The position numbers and the translations under genes are program-made. From Streptomyces monashensis (GTDB taxonomy: Bacteria; Actinomycetota; Actinomycetes; Streptomycetales; Streptomycetaceae), in the NCBI RefSeq assembly GCF_001866665.1, contig NZ_MLYO01000024.1, forward strand, positions 1-64,000: a stretch of DNA of 64,000 bases, in the 5' to 3' direction. Each line of letters opens with the position of its first letter. Positions within the stretch are counted from its first letter, which is position 1. The notes under the pieces are model-generated. The model saw only the letters and a list, made by a program, of their open reading frames with translations, did no database searches and was not told the DNA's origin. Positions 35,495 through 44,766 of the stretch are shown here, one piece after another.

Positions 35495-36068
35495 CCGGTG
35501 CCCGGCCGCGCGGGGCCGGGCGGGACCGGTCGGCCCCGGGCGCATCGCCCGAGGCCGGCGACGGCCCCGCCGCCCCGGGCAGCCGCCGCGCGCGCACCGG
35601 GACTTGACGCGCCCCCGGGAGCGCTCGCGAGCACCCCGGACGCGTGTCCCGGCCACCCGGGGGAGTCGCTGTGAGGCGTCGTCACGGGGTGGACCCGGTC
35701 ACATTTGGGGGCGTCTGCGCCGACTCGTCGGCGGGGTGGTCCCCCGCGTGCGGGACCTTGATCGCGCGCCGTGCGCCGTGCGCCGTCACGCACCGGTCCG
35801 GAGGAGCGACGCCGCTCGGCAACGCCCAGGTCGGCGGGGTCCGCCGGTCCGGAGCGGAGCGTCCAGGGGCGGTGCCGCGCGGGGCCGTTCGGAGTGTGGG
35901 CGCGTGGGTGGCGTGCCCCGGGCGTACGACCTCATCGGACATCTCTGCGAGTGGCGCGCAAGGCGGCCTGCCGTACGCGCGACGCTCGTTTCGGCGCGGA
36001 TGCCGCATCCTTGAGATGTGGAGTCTCTCGGGGACGAGTCGGTCGAGCGGAAGGGGAGGGCGCAGGAG
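35495..36068. other. gene-poor region between bldM and shbA
   Basis: 574 bases without a supported gene. The first part is a G/C-only tract with imperfect hairpins (GCCCGGCCGCGCGGGGCCGGGC region, 35500-35521) that could end bldM transcripts. The rest presumably contains the shbA promoter. GGGGAGGG at 36053-36060 is the shbA ribosome binding site. Long open frames here lack codon-bias support. Confidence 0.5.
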
Positions 36069-36746
36069 ATGAGTGCCGGCGCACCTGCTCATAACGCTTC
36101 GGTGCACAACCACGAGCACAATGCGACGGACCGGACGGCCGCAAGGCACCATGGACCGATGCGCGACGAGGATGCGGGCACGGCCCAGGGGGCGATCGGT
36201 GCGCTCGTGCATCGTGCCGTCGACGGGGACGAGCAGGCCACGCATGATCTGCTCGCCCATGTCCACCCCCTCGCGCTGCGCTATTGCCGCACCCGGCTGT
36301 CCCGGTTGCCGGGCGACGCGCGTCACTTCGTCGAGGACCTCGCCCAGGAGGTCTGCGTCGCGGTCCTGCTGGCCCTGCCGCGCTACCGCGACACCGGCCG
36401 CCCCTTCGAGGCGTTCGTCTTCGCCATCGCCTCGCACAAGGTGGCCGACCTCCAGCGCGCGGCGATGCGCCACCCGGGCTCCACGGTCGTCCCCTCGGAC
36501 GAGATGCCGGAGCGCCCCGACGACTCCCTCGGTCCCGAGGAGCGCGCCCTGCTCAACAGCGACGCCGCGTGGGCCAAGAAGCTGCTGGCCAACCTCCCCG
36601 AGAACCAGCGCGAACTGCTCCTGCTGCGTATCGCCGTGGGCTTGACCGCGGAGGAGACGGGACAGATGTTGGGAATGTCACCAGGCGCGGTCCGGGTCGC
36701 CCAGCACCGTGCGCTGAGCCGCCTGAGGGCGCTCGCCGAGCAGTGA
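36069..36746 (+). CDS. shbA: ECF-like sigma factor ShbA
   Basis: 225-residue sigma factor. Region 2 ([60 protein letters not shown]) and region 4 ([40 protein letters not shown]) are clear. In S. griseus the syntenic sigma-ShbA drives transcription of hrdB, the principal sigma gene; mycobacterial SigD is related. ATG 36069 was chosen since GGGGAGGG ends 8 bases upstream; GTG 36018 is an alternative. A His-rich N-terminal stretch precedes region 2. guaB follows. Confidence 0.88.
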   Translation: MSAGAPAHNASVHNHEHNATDRTAARHHGPMRDEDAGTAQGAIGALVHRAVDGDEQATHDLLAHVHPLALRYCRTRLSRLPGDARHFVEDLAQEVCVAVLLALPRYRDTGRPFEAFVFAIASHKVADLQRAAMRHPGSTVVPSDEMPERPDDSLGPEERALLNSDAAWAKKLLANLPENQRELLLLRIAVGLTAEETGQMLGMSPGAVRVAQHRALSRLRALAEQ

Positions 36747-36867
36747 CACCTTGAGTGGAGCCCCCGCAGCTCCCCTTGTTGAACAGTCACGCTTCCGCTT
36801 CCGTACGAACATACGAAGCCTGAAGCCACCCCGTACCGTGGAATTTGCTGGCGGCGCTTCCCGTTAG

Positions 36868-38415
<1,548 letters not shown>

Positions 38416-38441
38416 CGCACGCGTACGCGTGACGGCAGGAA

Positions 38442-38474
38442 AAGGGCGGCCCCGGAGCATCCGGGGCCGCCCTT
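38442..38474 (+). terminator. terminator after guaB
   Basis: A perfect 14-bp stem, AAGGGCGGCCCCGG (38442-38455) paired with CCGGGGCCGCCCTT (38461-38474), has a 5-base loop. It separates guaB from guaB3. Confidence 0.88.
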
Positions 38475-38531
38475 GTCGTCACCGTCGGCGATACTGGGAG
38501 ACGCTGAAACGCATCAGGGAAAGGCCAAGAC

Positions 38532-39656
38532 GTGACTGAGATCGAGATCGGGCGCGGCAAGCGCGGCCGCAGGGCGTACGCCTTCGACGACATCGCCGTC
38601 GTCCCCAGCCGCCGTACGCGGGACCCGAAGGAGGTCTCGATCGCCTGGCAGATCGACGCCTACCGCTTCGAGCTGCCCTTCCTGGCCGCCCCCATGGACT
38701 CGGTCGTCTCCCCGGCCACCGCGATCCGCATCGGTGAGCTGGGCGGCCTGGGTGTCCTCAACCTCGAAGGTCTGTGGACGCGGCACGAGGACCCGCAGCC
38801 GCTGCTGGACGAGATCGCCGAGCTGCCCGCCGAGCGCGCGACCCGCCGCCTCCAGGAGATCTACGCCGCGCCGATCAAGGAGGAGCTGATCGGCGCGCGC
38901 ATCAAGGAGGTGCGCGACTCCGGTGTGGTCACGGCGGCCGCGCTCTCCCCGCAGCGCACGGCCCAGTTCTCCAAGGCGGTCGTGGACGCGGGCGTGGACA
39001 TCTTCGTCATCCGGGGTACGACGGTCTCCGCGGAGCACGTCTCGTCCTCGCACGAGCCGCTGAACCTGAAGCAGTTCATCTACGAGCTGGACGTCCCGGT
39101 GATCGTCGGCGGCTGCGCCACGTACACCGCGGCCCTGCACCTGATGCGCACGGGCGCGGCCGGTGTCCTGGTCGGCTTCGGCGGCGGCGCCGCGCACACC
39201 ACGCGCAACGTGCTGGGCATCCAGGTCCCGATGGCCACGGCCGTCGCCGACGTGGCCGCGGCCCGCCGGGACTACATGGACGAGTCCGGCGGCCGGTACG
39301 TGCACGTGATCGCGGACGGCGGCGTCGGCTGGTCCGGCGACCTGCCCAAGGCGATCGCCTGCGGCGCCGACGCGGTCATGATGGGCTCCCCGCTGGCCCG
39401 CGGCACGGACGCGCCCGGCAAGGGCCACCACTGGGGCATGGAGGCGGTCAACGAGGAACTGCCCCGCGGCCAGAAGGTCGACCTCGGCACGGTCGGCACG
39501 GTCGAGGAGATCCTCACCGGCCCGTCCCACACCCCCGACGGCTCGATGAACTTCTTCGGTGCCCTGCGCCGCGCCATGGCCACGACCGGCTACAGCGAGC
39601 TGAAGGAGTTCCAGCGGGTCGAGGTCACCGTCGCGGACAGCCAGCACCGCCGCTGA
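38532..39656 (+). CDS. guaB3: GuaB3-family IMP dehydrogenase-related oxidoreductase
   Basis: 374-residue TIM barrel without a CBS insert. It shares YAFDDIAVVPSRRTRDPKEV and LAAPMDSVVSP with IMPDH, but the catalytic GSICTT loop is replaced by GGGAAHTTR, so the active-site Cys is missing and His stands in its place. Adjacent guaB-guaB3 is the standard actinobacterial pair. Recent work on cyanobacterial GuaB3 reports an XMP-reducing activity; whether that holds here is unknown. GTG 38532. The flap region GKGHHWGMEAVNEELPRG differs from GuaB. Confidence 0.93.
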   Translation: MTEIEIGRGKRGRRAYAFDDIAVVPSRRTRDPKEVSIAWQIDAYRFELPFLAAPMDSVVSPATAIRIGELGGLGVLNLEGLWTRHEDPQPLLDEIAELPAERATRRLQEIYAAPIKEELIGARIKEVRDSGVVTAAALSPQRTAQFSKAVVDAGVDIFVIRGTTVSAEHVSSSHEPLNLKQFIYELDVPVIVGGCATYTAALHLMRTGAAGVLVGFGGGAAHTTRNVLGIQVPMATAVADVAAARRDYMDESGGRYVHVIADGGVGWSGDLPKAIACGADAVMMGSPLARGTDAPGKGHHWGMEAVNEELPRGQKVDLGTVGTVEEILTGPSHTPDGSMNFFGALRRAMATTGYSELKEFQRVEVTVADSQHRR

Positions 39657-39714
39657 CCGTACGACGCCGCGGGACCCCGTCCACCGGTGCGGTGCGCGGG
39701 CACCTCGCGGCCTG

Positions 39715-40860
39715 TCAGCGACCCCGGCGGGCGTTGAGCCGGGCGGCCTGGCGCGTCAGGTGGTCGCGTTCGGCGAGATCGGTGGCCCGGTGGGCCGCCT
39801 CGGCGTACAGCCGTGCCGCCGCCGCCAGATCGCCGTCGCGCTCGTGGAGGTACGCCGCCACCGCGGTGTGGCGGGGCAGCGAGTCGTCCAGCTCCGCGAG
39901 CGCCGCGAGGCCGGCCCGCGGTCCGTCGGCCTCGCCGACGGCGACCGCGCGGTTGAGCCGGACGACCGGGCTGTCGGTGAGGCGCGCGAGTTCGTCGTAC
40001 CACTCGACGATCTGCACCCAGTCGGTCTCCTGCGCGGTGGGCGCGTCCGCGTGCAGCGCCGCGACGGCGGCCTGGGCCTGGAACTCGCCCAGCCGGTCGC
40101 GGGCGAGGGCCGCCTGCAGGATGCCGACACCCTCGGCGATCAGTCCGGTGTCCCACCGGCCGCGGTCCTGCTCCGCGAGCGGTACGAGGCTGCCGTCGGG
40201 CGCGGTCCGCGCGGCGCGCCGGGCGTGGTGGAGCAGCATCAGGGCGAGCAGCCCCGCCGCCTCGGGGTGGTCGACCCGGGCCGCGAGCTGCCGGGTGAGC
40301 CGGATGGCCTCGGCGGCGAGGTCGACGTCGCCGGAGTAGCCCTCGTTGAAGACCAGGTAGAGGACGCGCAGCACGGTGGCCACGTCACCCGGCTGGTCGA
40401 GGCGCACGCCGGAGACGGTGCGCTTGGCCCGGCTGATCCGCTGCGCCATGGTCGCCTCGGGCACCAGATAGGCCCGGGCGATCTGGCGCGTGGTCAGCCC
40501 GCCGACGGCGCGCAGCGTGAGCGCGACCGCGGACGACGGCGTCAGCGAGGGGTGGGCGCAGAGGAAGTAGAGCTGGAGCGTGTCGTCGGCCGCGGGCGCG
40601 GGACCGGCGGCCGGCTCCGCGTCGACGCGGTCCTCACGGCGGCGGCGCGCGGTGTCCGCGCGGGTCGTGTCGAGGAACCGGCGCCAGGCCACGGTGACCA
40701 GCCAGCCCTTGGGATCGCGCGGCGGCTCGGCCGGCCACACGCGGACCGCCTCGACCAGCGCGTCCTGGACGGCGTCCTCGGCCGCCGCGAAGTCTGCTCC
40801 GCGGCGGACGAGGACGGCGAGCACGCCCGGTGTGAGGCTCCGCAGCAGGGCCTCGTCCAT
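39715..40860 (-). CDS. ECF42-type RNA polymerase sigma factor with C-terminal extension, second copy
   Basis: 381 residues, paralogue of the sigma factor at 23.7 kb. Region 2: ADFAAAEDAVQDALVEAVRV, DPKGWLVTVAWRRFLDTTRA. Region 4: ALTLRAVGGLTTRQIARAYL, ATMAQRISRAKRT. The extension has VLYLVFNEGY and SPVVRLNRAVAVGEADGP, matching the ECF42 hallmarks. ATG 40860 lies eight bases after the stop of the DGPF gene, whose end supplies the ribosome binding site (GGAG), so translation is probably coupled. Confidence 0.88.
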   Translation of the reverse strand: MDEALLRSLTPGVLAVLVRRGADFAAAEDAVQDALVEAVRVWPAEPPRDPKGWLVTVAWRRFLDTTRADTARRRREDRVDAEPAAGPAPAADDTLQLYFLCAHPSLTPSSAVALTLRAVGGLTTRQIARAYLVPEATMAQRISRAKRTVSGVRLDQPGDVATVLRVLYLVFNEGYSGDVDLAAEAIRLTRQLAARVDHPEAAGLLALMLLHHARRAARTAPDGSLVPLAEQDRGRWDTGLIAEGVGILQAALARDRLGEFQAQAAVAALHADAPTAQETDWVQIVEWYDELARLTDSPVVRLNRAVAVGEADGPRAGLAALAELDDSLPRHTAVAAYLHERDGDLAAAARLYAEAAHRATDLAERDHLTRQAARLNARRGR

Positions 40861-40868
40861 GGGTGGGC

Positions 40869-41276
40869 TCACTCCGTGATGGTGTGCGACGCGGTCAGGA
40901 ACGGACGCACCTCCAGCCACTCGTGGATCGGCCTCCCGCCCGCACCGGGGGCGGCCGACAGCTCCCCGGCCAGCTCCACGGCGCGCTCGTAGCTGTCGAC
41001 GTCGATCACCATCCAGCCGGCGATCAGGTCCTTGGTCTCGGCGAACGGGCCGTCGGTGACCGGCGGGCGTCCCTCGCCGTCGTAGCGGACCCATGCCCCT
41101 TCGGGGGCGAGTGCCTGGCCGTCGACGAACTCGCCGGTCTTCTCGAGCCGGGCCGCGAAGCCGTTCATGTACTGCATGTGCGCCGAGATCTCCTGCGGCG
41201 TCCACCGGTCCATGGGCACGTCGTTGACCGCGGCCGGGGCGCCACGGTAGTGCTTCAGCAGCAGGTACTTGGCCAT
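40869..41276 (-). CDS. YCII/DGPF-domain protein, second copy
   Basis: 135 residues: MAKYLLLKHYRGAPAAVND, the DGPF signature in PPVTDGPFAETKDLIAG, and a C-terminal IHEWLEVRPFL. ATG 41276 has AGGAG upstream. Directly upstream of the second ECF42 sigma factor, as the first copy is of the first. It differs from copy 1 by a longer loop before DGPF (ALAPEGAWVRYDGEG). Confidence 0.88.
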   Translation of the reverse strand: MAKYLLLKHYRGAPAAVNDVPMDRWTPQEISAHMQYMNGFAARLEKTGEFVDGQALAPEGAWVRYDGEGRPPVTDGPFAETKDLIAGWMVIDVDSYERAVELAGELSAAPGAGGRPIHEWLEVRPFLTASHTITE

Positions 41277-41405
41277 CGTGTCTCTCCTCGCCGGGTGCGA
41301 CCCATTGTGGTCGCGTTCACCCGGGGGACGGAGCCGGGAGCGGGTTCTCGACATCGCCGGCGGATGTTTTTTCGGCCCCCGTGGCCCCGGCCGCCGATCG
41401 CCCGC

Positions 41406-42614
41406 TCAGAGCCGGTGCGCCGCCCCGGTCGGCGTGGCGCCGCGGGTGTCCAGGAGGAGCTGGGCCTTCACCGACAGGCCCTGCAGGTCGTACGTGCGGT
41501 GCTGCTGGAGCAGGATCGTCAGGTCGGCCTCGGCGGCCGCCTCGTAGAGCGAGTCCGCGCGCGGGACCGGGCGGTCCAGGACGTTCCACGCGGCCACGTA
41601 CGGGTCGTGGTAGCTCACCGAGGCGCCCATCTCCATCAGCCGGATCGCGACCTCCTGGGCCGGTGTGGCCTGGAGGTCGGCGAGGTCGGCCTTGTAGGTG
41701 ACCCCGAGCAGCAGCACGCGCGCGCCCCGGGCGGACTTGCCGTACTCGTTGAGGAGGGTGGCGGCGCGCTGGACGACGTAGCGCGGCATGCGGTGGTTGA
41801 CCTGCTGGGCCAGTTCCACGATGCGCAGTGTGCGGGTGGCGTGGCCGGTGAGGTCCTGCGGGACGCCGTGCCCGCCGACGCCGGGGCCGGGGCGGAAGGC
41901 CTGGAAGCCGTAGGGCTTGGTCTCCGCGCAGCGGATGACGTCCCAGAGGTCGACGCCCAGCTCGTAGCAGAGGACGGCCATCTCGTTGACGAGCGCGATG
42001 TTGACGTGCCGGAAGTTGGTCTCCAGCAGTTGCACGGTCTCCGCCTCGCGCAGCCCGCGCGCGCGGACGACCTTGTCGGTGATCCGGCCGTAGAAGGCGG
42101 CGGCCGACTCGGTGCAGGCGGGGGTGAGGCCGCCGATGACCTTGGGGGTGCCGGCGGGCGTGTGGTCGCGGTTGCCGGGGTCGACGCGGCTGGGCGCGTA
42201 GGCGAGGTGGAAGTCGCGCCCGGCGCGCAGCCCCGAGCCCTTCTCCAGCAGCGGCCGCAGGAACTTCTCCGTCGTGCCGGGCAGCACGGGGGACTCCAGG
42301 ATGACGGTGGTGTGCGGGCGCAGCCGTTCGGCCAGGGTGCGGGCGGCCGCCTCCACCTGGCCGAGGTCGAGCCCGCCGTCGGCGTCGCGCGGGGTCGGCG
42401 CGCAGATCACGGCGGTGCGCACCCGGCCGAGCTGCGCGGCGTCGGTGCCGGGCCGGAAGCCCGCGGCGTGCATCCGGCGCAGCTCGGCCGGGCTGAGCGA
42501 GCCCACCTCGGGGCCGGTGGCGTAGCCGATGGTGGAGATTCCGGCGGCGACGGCGGCCTGGGCGAGCGGCAAGCCGTAGGGACCGAGTCCGATGACGGCG
42601 AGGTCTGCGGGCAT
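41406..42614 (-). CDS. nucleotide-sugar dehydrogenase homologue lacking the catalytic cysteine
   Basis: 402 residues with the full three-domain layout of UDP-glucose/UDP-ManNAc dehydrogenases: Rossmann start LAVIGLGPYGLPLAQAAV, central dimer helix ETVQLLETNFRHVNIALVNE, ETKPYGFQAFRPGPGVGGHG, and C-terminal LLGVTYKADLADLQATPAQE. The invariant active-site GGHC(I)P reads GGHGVP, so Gly250 replaces the nucleophilic Cys. The acidic residue after the first beta-alpha-beta is also not seen (IGYATGPE). It cannot perform the usual two-step oxidation by the known mechanism; a binding or one-step role is possible. ATG 42614; poor ribosome binding site. Confidence 0.85.
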   Translation of the reverse strand: MPADLAVIGLGPYGLPLAQAAVAAGISTIGYATGPEVGSLSPAELRRMHAAGFRPGTDAAQLGRVRTAVICAPTPRDADGGLDLGQVEAAARTLAERLRPHTTVILESPVLPGTTEKFLRPLLEKGSGLRAGRDFHLAYAPSRVDPGNRDHTPAGTPKVIGGLTPACTESAAAFYGRITDKVVRARGLREAETVQLLETNFRHVNIALVNEMAVLCYELGVDLWDVIRCAETKPYGFQAFRPGPGVGGHGVPQDLTGHATRTLRIVELAQQVNHRMPRYVVQRAATLLNEYGKSARGARVLLLGVTYKADLADLQATPAQEVAIRLMEMGASVSYHDPYVAAWNVLDRPVPRADSLYEAAAEADLTILLQQHRTYDLQGLSVKAQLLLDTRGATPTGAAHRL

Positions 42615-42894
42615 TGGTGTGAGCCGTCCTTCCCAGTAGCCGAAGCGGGACAGGTGCGCAACCGCTGTGGACAGCCTGAGCGGGCACGATGTCAGCCTAG
42701 GTAGAGATATGACCGTTATGTGTGATTGTGTTCGTGTGTCTTCCGAGGGTTGTGCGCGAGTTGTCCACAGGTTGGAAGTCCGTGGTGGCTGAAGCCGGGC
42801 AAGCCGGTCAGAATTTGGGCATGAGGAGGGGATGAACCGGGCTTCGCCCGCCGGGTGCGGCCGACGCGAGCGAGTGCGACAGCGGGAGGCAGCG
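42615..42894. other. divergent intergenic region with two DnaA-box-like 9-mers
   Basis: 280 bases between two divergent starts. TGTGGACAG (42666-42674, minus-strand CTGTCCACA) and TTGTCCACA (42761-42769) match the Streptomyces DnaA box. The second is a perfect consensus. GGGAGG before 42895 is the glpD ribosome binding site. No origin genes are near, so at most these are regulatory or titration sites. Confidence 0.45.
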
Positions 42895-44601
42895 GTGAGG
42901 ACAGCGACTCTGGGGCCTGCGCAGCGCGCCGAAGCGCTGGCGGCGATGGCGGAGCGGGAGCTGGACGTGCTGGTGGTCGGTGCCGGGGTCGTCGGTGCCG
43001 GTACGGCGCTGGACGCGGTCACGCGCGGTCTGTCCACCGGTCTCGTCGAGGCCCGCGACTGGGCGTCCGGCACCTCCAGCCGGTCCAGCAAGCTGATCCA
43101 CGGCGGCCTGCGCTACCTGGAGATGCTCGACTTCACCCTCGTACGGGAGGCGTTGAAGGAGCGCGGACTGCTGCTGGAGCGGCTCGCCCCGCACCTGGTC
43201 AAGCCGGTGCCGTTCCTCTACCCGTTGCAGCACAGGGGCTGGGAGCGGCTCTACGCCGGCTCGGGCGTGGCCCTGTACGACGCGATGTCCATGGCGCGCG
43301 GACACGGCCGGGGCCTGCCCCTGCACCGGCACCTGACCCGCCGTCACGCCCTGCGCGTCGCCCCCTGCCTGAAGAAGGACGCGCTGGTCGGCGCCCTGCA
43401 GTACTACGACGCCCAGGTGGACGACGCCCGCTTCGTGGCCACCCTGGTGCGCACCGCCGCGTCCTTCGGCGCGAGGGCGGCCAACCGTGCCCGCGTGACC
43501 GGGTTCCTGCGCGAGGGCGACCGGGTCGTCGGCGCGCGCGTGCAGGACGTCGAGGGCGGCGGGGAGTACGAGATCCACGCCCGGCAGATCGTCAACGCGA
43601 CGGGCGTGTGGACCGACGACACCCAGGCCATGGTGGGCGAGCGCGGCCAGTTCCACGTCCGCGCCTCCAAGGGCATCCACCTGGTCGTGCCCAAGGACCG
43701 CATCCACTCCACCAGCGGGCTGATCCTGCGCACCGAGAAGTCCGTCCTGTTCGTCATCCCGTGGGGCCGGCACTGGATCATCGGTACCACCGACACCGAC
43801 TGGGACCTCGACAAGGCCCACCCGGCCGCCTCCAGCGCCGACATCGACTACCTGCTGGAGCACGTCAATTCGGTGCTGGCGGTGCCGCTCGGCCGGGACG
43901 ACGTCCAGGGTGTGTACGCGGGTCTGCGCCCGCTGCTCGCCGGGGAGTCGGACGCCACGAGCAAGCTGTCCCGGGAGCACACGGTCGCCCATCCGGCGCC
44001 GGGGCTCGTGGTCGTCGCGGGCGGCAAGTACACCACCTACCGCGTGATGGCCAAGGACGCCGTCGACGAGGCGGTGCACGGCCTCGACATGCGCGTCGCC
44101 GACTGCGTGACCGAGGAGACCCCGCTGCTGGGCGCGGAGGGCTACCAGGCGCTGTGGAACGCACGCGCGCGCATCGCCGCGCGCACCGGAGTGCACGTGG
44201 CCCGCGTCGAGCACCTGCTGAACCGGTACGGCTCGCTGGCCGAGGAGGTCCTGGACCTCGTCGCCGCCGATCCCGCGCTGGGCGCGCCGCTGACCGGTGC
44301 CGACGACTACCTGCGCGCCGAGGTGGTCTACGCCGCCTCCCACGAGGGCGCCCGGCACCTGGACGACGTCCTCACCCGGCGCACCCGCATCTCCATCGAG
44401 ACCTTCGACCGGGGCACGCGCTGCGCCCGCGAGGCGGCGGAGCTGATGGCGCCGGTCCTCGGCTGGGACAAGGGCCAGGTCGAGAGAGAGGTCGAGCACT
44501 ACGAGAAGCGGGTGGAGGCCGAGCGCGAGTCCCAGCTCCAGCCCGACGACCTGACGGCGGACGCGGCCCGGCTCGGGGCACCGGACATCGTGCCGCTGTA
44601 G
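42895..44601 (+). CDS. glpD: FAD-dependent glycerol-3-phosphate dehydrogenase/oxidase
   Basis: Oxidises glycerol-3-phosphate to DHAP at the membrane, feeding electrons to quinone or oxygen. 568 residues. The FAD motif VVGAGVVGAGTALDA is at ~28-42, with SSRSSKLIHGGLRYLE and ATGVWTD next; IIGTTDTDWD, GVYAGLRPLL and VAGGKYTTYR are family motifs. The C-terminal helical domain (GTRCAREAAELMAPVLGWD) is present. GTG 42895 was chosen because GGGAGG lies six bases upstream and it gives the usual length. No glycerol kinase or facilitator adjoins, unlike the glpFKD operon found elsewhere in streptomycetes. Confidence 0.93.
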   Translation: MRTATLGPAQRAEALAAMAERELDVLVVGAGVVGAGTALDAVTRGLSTGLVEARDWASGTSSRSSKLIHGGLRYLEMLDFTLVREALKERGLLLERLAPHLVKPVPFLYPLQHRGWERLYAGSGVALYDAMSMARGHGRGLPLHRHLTRRHALRVAPCLKKDALVGALQYYDAQVDDARFVATLVRTAASFGARAANRARVTGFLREGDRVVGARVQDVEGGGEYEIHARQIVNATGVWTDDTQAMVGERGQFHVRASKGIHLVVPKDRIHSTSGLILRTEKSVLFVIPWGRHWIIGTTDTDWDLDKAHPAASSADIDYLLEHVNSVLAVPLGRDDVQGVYAGLRPLLAGESDATSKLSREHTVAHPAPGLVVVAGGKYTTYRVMAKDAVDEAVHGLDMRVADCVTEETPLLGAEGYQALWNARARIAARTGVHVARVEHLLNRYGSLAEEVLDLVAADPALGAPLTGADDYLRAEVVYAASHEGARHLDDVLTRRTRISIETFDRGTRCAREAAELMAPVLGWDKGQVEREVEHYEKRVEAERESQLQPDDLTADAARLGAPDIVPL

Positions 44602-44766
44602 CCACGCCAGGCACTGAAGCCGCGTCAGGGTCCCGGTTTCTCCCTTCTTACGACCCCTCATCCCGATAAGCGGAAGGGCTGCTTCAGGTAGGCCCCCTGG
44701 GCGTCGGGCACTTGTCGGGTGAGAGACAATGGAGGCTCTGTCAGGGCGGGTTGCATGAGGGGACGC

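Noticed and set aside
35604..36014. Open frames of 100-140 codons between bldM and shbA
   Set aside because: Several overlapping frames of equal quality, no ribosome binding site and no recognisable domain. Probably GC artefacts.
41085..41110. A third copy of the CCCCGAAGGGG repeat (CCCCTTCGGGGG)
   Set aside because: It is within the YCII gene, fits its codons (ALAPEGAW) and lacks the rest of the element.
42615..42894. Possible replication origin from DnaA-like boxes
   Set aside because: Only two boxes and no dnaA, dnaN or AT-rich unwinding region. An origin is not supported.
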